From Flavobacteriales bacterium UBA4466 (GTDB lineage: Bacteria; Bacteroidota; Bacteroidia; Flavobacteriales_D; Sanyastnellaceae), in assembly GCA_905182895.1 (NCBI GenBank), contig CAJJDD010000010.1, forward strand, positions 1 to 60,648: DNA of 60,648 bases, read 5' to 3'. Positions 9,301 to 18,613 of this stretch are shown piece after piece (positions within the stretch are counted from its first letter, which is position 1; the number at the start of each line of letters is the position of its first letter). The notes beneath the pieces are model-generated. The model did not search any database, was not told where the DNA came from, and saw only the letters and a program-made list of their open reading frames with translations. A program made the position numbers and the translations under genes.

Positions 9301-10716
9301 ATTTTATACGAAGTAGTTACTGGTTCTATGGATTGTATGCTTGAATTACTTGATGATCAAGGAGATTTGGTAGAGACAGAGATAGTAATTTCACTGGAGA
9401 AGGTGAAATTTTATTCGGTAACCTTACACCTGGAAATTCTTATTTCTTAAGTGTTCAGACTATAATAATGTAGGAGGCACTTTCGAGATTTGTGCTCAAG
9501 AGTTACCTGCTTCTGAAGTATATGGACCAAACGTTGGACAAGTTTATCCTTGTTCTGGGTATAGAGGTTTAAGTAGTACTACAGGTGTTAGTGTAGCTGG
9601 AGGAGGAACAGATTGGACATTTGATGACGGTGTTAACACGCCAATCACTTATTCTACTCCGAATTCTTCTGTGAACTTAGATGTAGTTCCTGGATTACAG
9701 CCTGGAACTACTTATGCTGTATCAATAGTCCCTTACTATAATGATTTTGGGGTTACTTCTCAAGGTACTAATGAGATTACTATTGCTGCTCCTTCTACAG
9801 GATTAAAGTCGCAGTATATAAATTCTACTGTAGCATTATCTCAGAATGCATACGTAAGATGTCTTCAAAATCACGGCTTGTGGTTATGAGTCATTCGACT
9901 GGAGAATTACAGATGTGAATACTGGAGTAGTTTCAAATGTGAGTACTCCGGGTGATTTACTATTCTTATCGGCTATTACAGATGTTACTTATGGCCTGAA
10001 TACACTGCTGAGATAGCTGTAGTTTATGACGGAGGTGTAGTAGAGTGCTTATGGAGCTCCACAAACGTTCTTTACGGGAGCTGTGCCAGTTAACTCAACT
10101 AAGTCTATTTTTAACTCTTCTAACACTACGTTAACTCTAGCTCAGGATATTCAAGCTACACCTAAAGTGTACTTGGCTACTGATTATGAGTGGTCTGTAG
10201 AAAGAACAGATGTAACTGAGCTTCCTTTTGTTTATGTTAGAGGATTAGCTGTAAGAGTGGCTAGAGTAAATCAAATGCCTTTATCTGCAGGTGGTACTTA
10301 TAACTTAAGTATTAGACCTATCGTACCAGGTGCAGTAACTGATTTTGGTACCTGTTCAAGAAGTAGTAGTCATTGGTGGAGCCGGAATGGTTCAAGATGA
10401 TGAAGATACTTCTCCAGAAATCCAAGAAGAAACAGTTGTTAAGGATAACGTTATCTCTGCTGCTGTTACGATGTACCCAAATCCTGCTAAGGATTTCGTT
10501 ACACTAAATATCACGGGAATAGCTGATGGAACTGATAAAGTTCTTGTAGATATTTTCAATACTGTTGGACAATTAGTACAGTCTGAGCAAATACCTGCTG
10601 ATGGAAACTACGTTAATTCTGTAGTTACATTAAATGGTTTAGCTGAAGGAATGTATAACGTTCAAATTACAGTTGGAAACACAGTTTCTACTGAAAGAAT
10701 GATTATTCAGAAATAA
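6386..10716 (+). CDS. Giant secreted repeat protein with T9SS type A sorting domain (frameshifted)
   Basis: Starts at ATG 6386 with a signal peptide (MKKLLFSFLMVSVCFLGNAQ). The main open block 6861-8906 has Cys modules (7115-7178, 8187-8250, 8652-8715), a GDLCDDSDAGTENDMIQADC motif, two jelly-roll/PPC-like domains and two near-identical CUB-like domains. After 8900 the frame changes repeatedly. Recognisable pieces include another Cys module (9057-9120), a domain with WYEIVATEAG, and Ig-like segments. The final block 10345-10716 ends in a T9SS domain with MYPNPAKDFVTLNI and a terminal ERMIIQK. That sequence directs export through the outer membrane and usually surface anchoring. Intact length would be about 1,440 aa. 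Likely role is adhesion or matrix; the ligand is unknown. Confidence 0.75.
7716..8290 (+). repeat. Long inter-gene direct repeat, copy 2 (partner 2392-2962)
   Basis: Second copy of the ~570-base segment found in the upstream repeat protein. At 8275 the two genes diverge: here the next CUB-like domain starts LNWTYCYDSNESGG, while the first gene has LNWANCYDSGETAG. Confidence 0.8.
8275..8860 (+). repeat. Internal duplication of the CUB-like domain start
   Basis: Bases 8275-8396 recur at 8739-8860 with an offset of 464 and essentially no differences. Both encode LNWTYCYDSNESGGPVF through FESCCD. After 8860 the second copy joins an ending (IITFYDG) like that of the first repeat protein, so it looks mosaic. 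Confidence 0.75.
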
Positions 10717-10745
10717 GCGTAGCTTAATTCTTAAATAATATATAG

Positions 10746-10776
10746 AAAGCCCCGCACGAAAGTGTGGGGCTTTTTT
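10746..10776 (+). terminator. Rho-independent terminator after the second repeat protein
   Basis: AAAGCCCCGCAC (10746-10757) pairs with GTGTGGGGCTTT (10762-10773), with a GAAA tetraloop, one G-U pair and a T run. It follows the stop at 10714-10716. The gap from here to 11042 holds no gene or RNA I can recognise. Confidence 0.9.
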
Positions 10777-11042
10777 ATGCGCATAACTTTTTATGCTTAC
10801 GGGCCATGGACTGGATGACCAATTAAGCGCTCTCTAAGGTTCATGCATAGGTGTCAGTGGCTTTTTAAGACCAAGGTCTAGCTTGTGGTTTCTTTTGAGT
10901 GTATGGGTAAAATAGGGACCGAGACACGAACTACTAGTTGAGTATACTTTATAAAGAGGACACTAAATTTATGTGGATGTTACAGGCAGTGAGAAATATT
11001 CAGTTAATTTTGAGCCAGTCATTCTAAATAGAAAGTAAAATC

Positions 11043-11601
11043 ATGTCTCTAACACCTACGAATCCCATGGAATTAGGATTTAAAGCGCCAGAATTTTCTT
11101 TGGTCGATGTAGTCACGGGTACCTCTAAAACGTTTCAGGAATTAAAAGGGGACACGATGGAACGGTGGTCATGTTTATGTGTAACCACTGTCCATTTGTG
11201 GTTCATGTGAGAGAAGAACTGGTTCGTCTGGCCAATGACTATCTTCCCAAAGGAATAAAGTGTATCGCTATTAGCAGTAATGATGTGGCTAATTACCCTC
11301 AGGATGGTCCTGAATTAATGAAGCAATTAGCAGAGCGGGATGATTTTCCGTTTTCCTATTTGTATGATGAGTCACAGCAAACCGCTAAAGCATACAATGC
11401 TGCCTGCACACCAGATTTCAGTGTTTTTAATGAAAAATGGAGTGTGTTTATAGGGGACAGCTGGATGATAGTCGGCCTGGAAACGGAATAGAAGTTTCTG
11501 GGAAAGATATAAGAGAGGTGTGCGAATTACTATGGCACCGCACAGAAGTCCCTGCACAAAATCAAACTCCTAGTATAGGATGTAATATTAAGTGGAAATG
11601 A
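11043..11601 (+). CDS. Thioredoxin-like/AhpC-TSA family redox protein (frameshifted)
   Basis: Begins MSLTPTNPMELGFKAPEFSL. After a break near 11158 it continues VVMFMCNHCPFVVHV, which carries the C-N-H-C active site, then AISSNDVANYPQDGPE and ACTPDFSVF. A second disruption around 11440-11480 is followed by RPGNGIEVSGKDIREV and ends SIGCNIKWK with TGA at 11599. About 185 aa when repaired, the usual size of this Bacteroidota thioredoxin-family protein (CxxC and ACTPDF motifs). Its stop overlaps the next start (ATGA at 11598-11601), so it is the first gene of a coupled redox operon. Confidence 0.75.
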
Positions 11602-12186
11602 AATATAACTTAAGTGAGATTACAGAAGTAATTAGAGAAAGGAGATCCGTACACCCTGAATCTTATTCTTCTAGAAAAGTACATAGTGAAATTATAGAGG
11701 ATGTACTGAATAATGCGATATGGGCTCCTACCCATGGAATGGTTCAGCCATGGCGCTTTAAAGTATATACAGGGGAAGCGTTGAAGCAGCTAGGAGGGGA
11801 GTTAGAGAAAATTTATAAAAGTGCTAGTTCCCCAAGCTGAATGGAGTGAGCGTAAATTGGTTAAACTAAGAGAAAGAACATCATCTGTATCTGTACTTAT
11901 TTTTATATGCATGAGGCCTGAAGAGCACTCTGCTATACCAGAGGTAGAGAATGTAGCTGCTGTAGCGTGTGCGGTGCAAAACATGTACCTTACCTGCACA
12001 GCTTATGGCTTAGGAAGTTACTGGAGCAGTCCTAAGTACGTTTATTCAGAAGAGATGAAGGCCTTTTTAAACTTAGGAGATAAGGATAAATGTTTGGGCA
12101 TGTTTTTTATGGGATACCCCGAGGGTGAATGGCCTAAGAGCCACAGAAAACCACTGGAGTATGTAACAGAATGGTTTGACAAATGA
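11598..12186 (+). CDS. Nitroreductase family protein (one frameshift)
   Basis: FMN-dependent nitroreductase-like oxidoreductase. The N-terminus has the FMN-phosphate-binding pattern IRERRSVHPESYSSRKV and NAIWAPTHGMVQPWRF. After a one-base shift near 11815-11830 the protein resumes with VENVAAVACAVQNMYLTCTA, YGLGSYWSSPKYV and LGMFFMGYPEGEWPKS. About 195 aa repaired. Coupled by ATGA overlaps to genes on both sides. The physiological substrate cannot be told from sequence. Confidence 0.8.
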
Positions 12187-12443
12187 TTAACTTAATGAAC
12201 TACTACGAGCATCCGGGGGATAATCGTTATTACGTATTTGAGTATAGAAGTGTAGAGAAATCCGTGAATTTCGAGGCGCTACTGGAGAAGTATGTGATAG
12301 AGTATGAGAAATTAGTAGAGCCAGAAACCGAGGATACCGTATGGATGTGCAAGTATGCCATTTCCAAGTCCCGCTTTAAGGATGCGCTTAGGGCACATAA
12401 TGTTAACATGAATCCAAGTATACGAATTCCTTTGTTAGGATAA
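12183..12443 (+). CDS. Small uncharacterised protein of the redox operon
   Basis: 86 aa starting at ATG 12183, which overlaps the nitroreductase stop as ATGA. Soluble and acidic, with no signal peptide, membrane segment or cysteine pair; one Cys lies in WMCKYAISKSRF. The body contains YYVFEYRSVEKSVNFEAL and ends SIRIPLLG. I do not recognise the family. The tight coupling suggests translation together with the redox proteins. An in-frame 25-codon hydrophobic ORF follows at 12449-12526 but I do not call it. Confidence 0.5.
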   Translation: MINLMNYYEHPGDNRYYVFEYRSVEKSVNFEALLEKYVIEYEKLVEPETEDTVWMCKYAISKSRFKDALRAHNVNMNPSIRIPLLG

Positions 12444-12532
12444 TAAGTATGTCCAGGTACGGATTCGTTATTTTAATGATTTCTCTGGTCTCATTGGCAT
12501 TTATAGGATACCTAAAATCCAAGTAAGCCGGT

Positions 12533-13265
12533 ATTAAAAAAATAATTTTCATAGCGTTTATGTCGGTGAGTTTTTCGCTGTTATCTCAGGAGAATGTGAC
12601 TACTGTGGGGTTTCAATTTAAACCTATTATCTCTACGAAGTTCATTAACTCTGGAGCCGCAGAAAGTACCACAGATTGGATTAGAGCAGAGTTCGAAGCA
12701 GAAGGAGGCTATGCCATGGGTATGGTGATTAGAAGAGGGTTCACACCGACTCTTTCTTTGGAAAGGTCAATATGGCGTCATTCGGCGAGGCGGGCGCTTT
12801 TTGATATAGATTCTCTTTATGAAGGAGAGATGCAGTACAGCATGGTTTCCTACCAGATTCCAATTCAGGGATTGATTTACGCCAGGTTGACAGATAATTT
12901 ATATATGAATGCTTCTGGTGGGTTTGGGTTGAATTTTTTACCATCTGATGTGAAAACGAATACGTTTGAGCACCGGCAGACGACCTATAGAACAGGAGTA
13001 GTAAACTGGTTCAAGCCCTCGTCTGATAGCAAACTATGGGTTTGAGTACCGAACGAAAAAAGACGGGTACTTCTATTTAGGCGCCTCTTTTGACAGGCCT
13101 TTTGGAGAACTGGCATTGGCCAGAGCTACGATCAAGCGCCCCAGTGGTGCAGAAAGAAGCACTACCAGTGTGTATACTGGGGCATACCTAACTATAGACT
13201 TTAGGTATTTTTTTCATGAAGATCCTGAGAGAAAAAGAAGGGTGTACGTGTATGATCCGTCTTGA
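12533..13265 (+). CDS. Secreted outer-membrane-protein-like protein (frameshifted)
   Basis: Probable beta-barrel envelope protein of about 240 aa. Reading from ATT 12533 gives IKKIIFIAFMSVSFSLLSQ, a normal signal peptide if that codon were ATG; the first real ATG is at 12560, inside the signal. The body has alternating hydrophobic strands (GFQFKPIISTKF, GYAMGMVIRRGF, NLYMNASGGFGLNFLP). The frame slips near 13031, then continues as YGFEYRTKKDGYFYLGASF and ends with an aromatic strand and VYVYDPS. It overlaps the convergent SGNH gene by 65 bases. Family not recognised beyond the barrel pattern. Confidence 0.55.
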
Positions 13266-14187
13266 AATCTATAGAGCTCAATACCTCTACTAATTTTCTG
13301 TTATAGATTTCTACTCCATTTTGATTTAAATGGTGAGAGTCAGAAAAGTGAAGGGAGTCATCCAATTCTACCAAAGGGTTGAAGTCAATATAAGTTCCAG
13401 ATGCATTCATAATACTATCAAATATAGATTGGTTCGTATAGCTATTGTATCTTCTTGAAGTGATGGGAGAGTATACTAAGAGACACTTCGCTCCCGAATT
13501 TTCTATTAGATTCATGTTTCTTTTAAAGGCTTGAAATTGTATTGGCTTGAAATCCCATTCTTGATTAACATGTGCCTGGTTTCTAAACCTATGAATAGAA
13601 CTTTGCACGAATCCCCCTGGTATATAGGTGTCATTATTTTCAGAGATATTTTGCTTAAACTCTTTGTCTAGACCAAATTTCTCCCGATAAAGAGCGTAAA
13701 TAGCTGTGTTAAATACTGCAGGATTTTTTTGTTTAAGAGCTATTCTGGCTAAAGGGAGGTCCATGGGCCCATTGGACATCAAGTCTAATGTAGATTCTAT
13801 TCCGTCTGAGGTGAATGTCCAAGGGTATATTTCATAGATAACTAATTCTGGTTTGAGCTTAGTTAAATAGCGCTGTACTAGAATTTCGGTATGAATTGGA
13901 GTCTGAGCTTTAGACCCTAGATTGAATGCCGTTTTATCTGGTGAGCCTATAAGTCTGGTGTCTATTCCTCGGTATGCATGAGAAGACCCTAAGATTAAGG
14001 TATTTACTTTGTCCAATTCATCTGCCTCTTTAAATCTAGTGTGCGAATGTCCATACATGCCTCGCACAAATCTCATGTTGGGACTAAAGTACGATGGTAG
14101 GGTGCTTCCGATGAATACTACAAGAAATAGATATCCTACGAAACTGAAGGCTGAAAATTTTATTAGAGAGGATAAGAACAGCTTCAT
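13201..14187 (-). CDS. SGNH-hydrolase-like protein paired with MBOAT acyltransferase
   Basis: 328 aa with an N-terminal membrane helix (about 8-28) and a periplasmic domain. LILGSSHAYRGID supplies the GxS nucleophile region of SGNH/GDSL hydrolases, and LHFSDSHHLNQNG supplies a D-x-x-H pair near the C-terminus. It follows the MBOAT gene by five bases on the same strand. This is the arrangement of AlgI-type systems, where the MBOAT protein moves acetyl groups across the membrane and an SGNH partner transfers or removes them on a polysaccharide. Acting on an exopolysaccharide or cell-wall glycan is inference. Confidence 0.7.
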   Translation of the reverse strand: MKLFLSSLIKFSAFSFVGYLFLVVFIGSTLPSYFSPNMRFVRGMYGHSHTRFKEADELDKVNTLILGSSHAYRGIDTRLIGSPDKTAFNLGSKAQTPIHTEILVQRYLTKLKPELVIYEIYPWTFTSDGIESTLDLMSNGPMDLPLARIALKQKNPAVFNTAIYALYREKFGLDKEFKQNISENNDTYIPGGFVQSSIHRFRNQAHVNQEWDFKPIQFQAFKRNMNLIENSGAKCLLVYSPITSRRYNSYTNQSIFDSIMNASGTYIDFNPLVELDDSLHFSDSHHLNQNGVEIYNRKLVEVLSSIDFKTDHTRTPFFFSQDLHEKNT

Positions 14188-14192
14188 GAGTT

Positions 14193-15643
14193 TTAGAATT
14201 GGAAATAGATAAATGGTGTTTCTTCAGTTTTCATGCAGATTCCAATAAGAAATATAATGAAGGTAAAGAAACTCCATCGTATGAATTTAGCTCTTTTCTT
14301 TAAAATATGCTCAATACCAAATTGGTTCTCTCGTCCAATCCATTCAACTGCGATAAAAAAGCCAATTAGGAGTATAGTGATAAAAGCCATGTGTTTATCC
14401 TTAAAGTCGGGGACTGTAAATAGGCTTGATGAGAATATCCTAGAGAGGTAATCAAAGGCCATAGATACATTGTCTGAGCGGAAGAAGATCCAAGCTAATA
14501 CGGCTAAGAAAAAGGTTCTTCCCATTTGCATTATTTCCAGTATTGAAGGGAGGTGTTTTCCTTGTGCTACCACTTCTAAGTTAGCTCTATTTCTTTTGGT
14601 TAAGAGTAAAGGCAGAAAGTAGATAGCATTCAGTAGCCCCCAAATAATGAATGTCCAGTTAGCACCATGCCAAAATCCACTTACACCGAATATTATAAAA
14701 ATATTTCGCACCTTTTTATAGGTTGAGCCTCTGCTCCCTCCTAAAGGGATGTATAAATAGTCTCTGAACCAAGTGGAGAGTGAAATATGCCATCTCCTCC
14801 AGAATTCAGCCATATCCCTAGAAAAAAAATTGAATTAATGCCCCTGATCAGATTGAATCCAAATAATCGAGATGTTCCTATGGCTATATCCGAGTAGCCT
14901 GAAAAGTCCCCATATATCTGGAATGCAAAGAAAATCCCACCCAATAGCAGAGCACTTCCGGGGTGTTCAGTATAATTATTAAAGAACATATTAGCGAAGT
15001 AGGCACAGTTATCTGCGATAACCATTTTCTTAAATAAGCCCCAGAGAATTTGCTTTAGTCCATTTACGGCATTGGCATAGTCAAACTCTCGCTTTCTATA
15101 AAATTGAGGTAGAAGATTCGTAGCCCTTTCAATAGGTCCTGCCACCAATTGTGGGAAAAAGCTTACAAAAGCTGAAAAGGCTATTATGTCTTTACTGGGC
15201 TCTAGCTTTTTTCTATAGATATCTATGGTGTAGCTCATCGTTTGAAACGTGTAGAAGCTTATTCCAACAGGAAGGATAATGTTCAAACTGGAGGGTTGAA
15301 TAGGCTGTCCAAAAATTCTAAATACCTCTATGAAATTATCGAGAAAGAAATTATAGTATTTGAAGAATCCTAAGAATCCTAAATTAACGATGATGCTAAT
15401 GGCTAGTAGAATTTTTCTTTTAGAGAGTTCTTTTGTTTTTCCCAACAAATAGCCAACTGTGAAATCCACTAATGTGCTAAAAATGATTAAAAACAGAAAT
15501 CTCCAATCCCAAAGCGCATAGAAGTAGTAACTGGCTGCTACGATTAGAGCGTTTTGGAATTTTAAATTTCGTTGCGTGACAAACCAATACAGTATAAATA
15601 CTATAGGTAGAAAGACAGCAAAATCTAGTGAATTAAAAAGCAT
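14193..15643 (-). CDS. MBOAT family O-acyltransferase, AlgI-like (one frameshift)
   Basis: Polytopic membrane acyltransferase of about 480 aa. The N-terminal half begins MLFNSLDFAVFLPIVFILYW and contains [17 protein letters not shown] and [17 protein letters not shown]. After a break near 14815-14825 it resumes with [27 protein letters not shown] and SGFWHGANWTFIIWG, which holds the family's catalytic His. It likely exports acetyl (or other acyl) groups for surface polysaccharide modification together with the SGNH protein immediately downstream. A diverged copy lies in opposite orientation at 16284-17700. Confidence 0.85.
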
Positions 15644-15666
15644 TTAGAGTGAACTGTAGAATTGGA

Positions 15667-16118
15667 TTAACTTAATAATTCTCTGACTATCGTACTAATA
15701 TCCTTTCCGTCAGCTTTACCAGCCAATTGAGCAGATGCCATTCCCATTACTTTTCCCATGTCTGCCATAGAAGATGCTCCGGTTTGTGCTACGATTGCTT
15801 CTACTGCCTCTTTAAGCTTCTCTGGACTCATTTTTTCTGGCAGGTAAGCTTTGATTACTTCTGCTTGAGAAAGTTCGTCAGCCGCTAAGTCCTCGCGGTT
15901 TTGCTCTTTGTAGATGTCTGCGGCCTCTATTCTTTGTTTATAAAGTTTGTTTAGAATTTTTAGTCCAGTAGCTTCATCTAATTCAAGCTTCCATCTTTAG
16001 TAGCTTCTAGTAACAGTTTAGATTTAATGTCTCTTAATGCAGCCAATTTATCTTTCTCACGGGCTTTCATCGCTGACTTGATATCGTTATTTATTTGGTC
16101 TGTTAGATTCATGTTCAT
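15667..16118 (-). CDS. yqeY: GatB/YqeY domain protein (one frameshift)
   Basis: Read on the minus strand from ATG 16118: MNMNLTDQINNDIKSAMKAR, LAALRDIKSKLLLEATKDGS. A one-base slip near 15985-15995 follows, then LDEATGLKILNKLYKQRIEA, YLPEKMSPEKLKEAVEAIV and the conserved end QLAGKADGKDISTIVRELLS. About 150 aa, the usual YqeY length. The domain resembles the tRNA-binding tail of GatB; the free-standing protein has no settled role. In relatives yqeY commonly follows ftsZ; here about 2.3 kb of acyltransferase genes separate them. Confidence 0.85.
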
Positions 16119-16283
16119 CGAGGATTTTGCGTCAAAGTTAAGATATATATAAACGTTTTGAATAAAGTCTGTGATTAACCAATTAATCGGTGTTTTCCCT
16201 TTCTTTTACTTGTAATCCCTATTTTTACAAGAAATAAATGCACTTCGATTACAGAGAAACGATGAAGCGAAAACAACTATTAA

Positions 16284-17700
16284 ATGCTGTTTAATTCAAT
16301 AGACTTTGCGATATTTTCTATGTATATTTATACTCTATTGGTTTGTCACAGTATTTAAATCTCCAAAACCTTTTACTCGTAGGTGCTAGCTATTTCTTCT
16401 ACGCCCTTTGGGATTGGAGATTTCTTTCACTTATCATTTTTAGTACGGTGTTAGATTTTATAGTAGGAATACTTCTGGACAAAGAGAGTAATGAAGGAAA
16501 GAGGAAGCTTTACCTTTTTATAAGTATAGCTGTCAATTTAGGATTCCTAGGCTTTTTTAAATATTATAATTTTTTCTTAGAAAATTTCATTGAAGTTTTT
16601 TCTTTGTTTGGAATGTCCTTGAGAGCTTCATCCTTGAGTATAATTTTGCCGTAGGCATAAGTTTCCTATACGTTTCAAACGATGAGTTATACTATAGATA
16701 TATATAGAAAAAACTTAAAGCCTACTAATGACTTTATAGCTTTTGCGCCTTTGTTAGTTTCTTCCTCAATTAGTGGCAGGACCAATAGAGAGAGCAACTC
16801 AATTACTTCCTCAATTTTATGTTAGAAGAAAATTTGATAATGAAAATGCAGTTAGCGGACTGAGGCAAATTCTCTGGGTCTATTTAAAAAGGTGGTGATA
16901 GCAGATAATTGCGCTTTTTATGCGAATGAAATTTTTAATCAATTATTCTGATTAATCTGGAAGTACCTTATTTGCTGGCGCTGTTTTTTTTGCTTTTCAA
17001 ATTTATTGTGATTTTTCAGGCTATTCTGATATCGCTATCGGAACTGCTAGATTATTTGGATTTAATTTAATGAAAAACTTTTCATATCCTTATTTTTCGA
17101 GAGATATAGGTGAATTTTGGAGGAGATGGCATATTTCACTCTCCACATGGTTTAGAGATTATCTGTATATTCCCTTAGGCGGTAGTCGAGGAGGGTTTGG
17201 TCCAAGATAAGAAATATCTTCATAATCTTTATTGTAAGTGGATTTTGGCACGGAGCCAATTGGACTTTTGTCATTTGGGGTGCTTTGAATGCAATCTATT
17301 TTTTACCCTTAATGCTGCGCGAAAATAACAGAAGAAATATAGGAATAGTGGCAAGTGAAACGTCTCTGCCTTCTTTTAAAGAGCTAATGCAAATTCTCTT
17401 TACTTTTTCCTTGTCAGTTTTAGCGTGGATTTTTTTCCGCTCAGACTCTCTGGTAGATTCTTTTGGCTATTTGAATGGGATAATGAACATTAATCTTTTC
17501 AGTTTACCAAATGTCCTTCCAAAAAGAGTCATTGCTTTTATTGGAGTTTTTATTTTACAAATAATAACAACAGTTCGCGATAGATAAGTTGCACCTACGT
17601 ATGAAGCCATATGCTCGATACATTTTTTATTATAGTTTATTGTTTAGTATTCTTTGGTTAGGAGGAGAAGAACAACCGAAGTATATTACTATTAAGTTTG
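16284..17700 (+). pseudogene. Second MBOAT O-acyltransferase copy (multiple frameshifts)
   Basis: Starts MLFNSIDFAIF at 16284, parallel to the other copy. Recognisable pieces in changing frames are LLVGASYFFYALWDWRFLSL (16374 on), [37 protein letters not shown] (about 16682), [13 protein letters not shown] (about 16780), [19 protein letters not shown] (17110), SGFWHGANWTFVIWG (17235) and a C-terminal half to about 17700. Frames break near 16340, 16652, 16750, 16880, 17200 and 17580. It shows high protein similarity to the minus-strand copy but is clearly diverged at DNA level. Breaks may be read errors or real decay; the following SGNH gene is nearly intact, which favours errors. Confidence 0.7.
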
Positions 17701-18566
17701 ATGAAACAATTTTTAAAGAAAGTAATGCTGTTTCTGTCTGTTCCAATTGTGTTGATTGGTCTTACAGAGCTAGTCTGTTATAGAGACATGTATAAAAAGG
17801 TTGGAGTGCGCTTTAACCAATTGGCTAAGAGCAAAGTTCTGTTAATGGGAGATTCTCAAATTCAAAGATTGGATTCTTCTTTATTTGCAGATAGTACTTC
17901 TATGTTAGCTAGTTCGGGAGAGCCTTATTACGCTACTTATTTCAAGTTAAAGCGTATACTTGATCAGGATGATGTAAAGGTTGAGGAAGTGATCTTAGGT
18001 GTGTCTCCTCATAATTTCGCCCCAATCTATAATAAAATTTTAGACAGAGAATGGCCAGAGGGTAAAAAAAGTATGAAGCGATATTTCTTTTTTTTGGATA
18101 TTCATAATAGTATTTATTTTAATTATAAAGATGTGTTCAGTCCGAAATTTATAGAATTAATATGGTCTGAACCTGAATGGGGAGGTTATGTAGTTTCAGA
18201 AAATTCGAATCCAGATTCGGTGACTATTAACAAGATTTTTAAAATGCATTATGGAGATGATTCATTAAAATATAGGTCAGAAGGAATGCAATTGGAGTAT
18301 TTAGAACTTCTTTCAGAGTTGTGCGAGAAAGGAGGAATAAAGCTTCATTTAATATCCACGCCATATCACAAGGATTATGTGAAAAGAATTAACCGAATTA
18401 CTTTAATCACATGTCAACTGCGCTAGAAAGTATTAATTATACTCAGCATGTTGATTTCATAATAGACGATGTTGTCCCTGACTTCATGTCTGATGCTAAT
18501 CATTTAAATAGTTCAGGATCTAAATATTATACTAGTAGGCTACTAGAGGAGATTTCTGTTAAATAA
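17701..18566 (+). CDS. SGNH-hydrolase-like partner of the second MBOAT copy (one frameshift)
   Basis: About 288 aa. Starts at ATG 17701 with a membrane anchor (FLKKVMLFLSVPIVLIGL), then KSKVLLMGDSQIQRLDSSLF, which holds the GDS nucleophile motif, and EEVILGVSPHNFAPIYN. The frame slips near 18395-18415; the rest encodes DFMSDANHLNSSGSKYY, giving the D-x-x-H pair, and ends at TAA 18564. Similar architecture to the 13201-14187 protein but low sequence similarity, so the two modules may act on different substrates. A terminator follows directly. Confidence 0.65.
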
Positions 18567-18592
18567 AAAAGAGCGGTAAAAACCGCTCTTTT
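18567..18592. terminator. Bidirectional terminator between acyltransferase module and dcw cluster
   Basis: A perfect 11-base stem, AAAAGAGCGGT (18567-18577) with ACCGCTCTTTT (18582-18592), around an AAAA loop. A/T tracts on both sides let it serve the plus-strand SGNH gene ending at 18566 and the minus-strand ftsZ ending at 18614. Confidence 0.9.
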
Positions 18593-18613
18593 AATCTCTT
18601 AGTCGCTTTCTTA

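Noticed and set aside
12449-12526. 25-codon hydrophobic ORF (MSRYGFVILMISLVSLAFIG...) between the 86-aa gene and the barrel protein
   Set aside because: Could be a single-span mini-protein, but it is too short to support and is in frame with the disrupted next gene, so it may be chance.
16284-18566. Mobile element carrying the second MBOAT-SGNH module
   Set aside because: No transposase, integrase, terminal inverted repeats or target-site duplication is visible around it.
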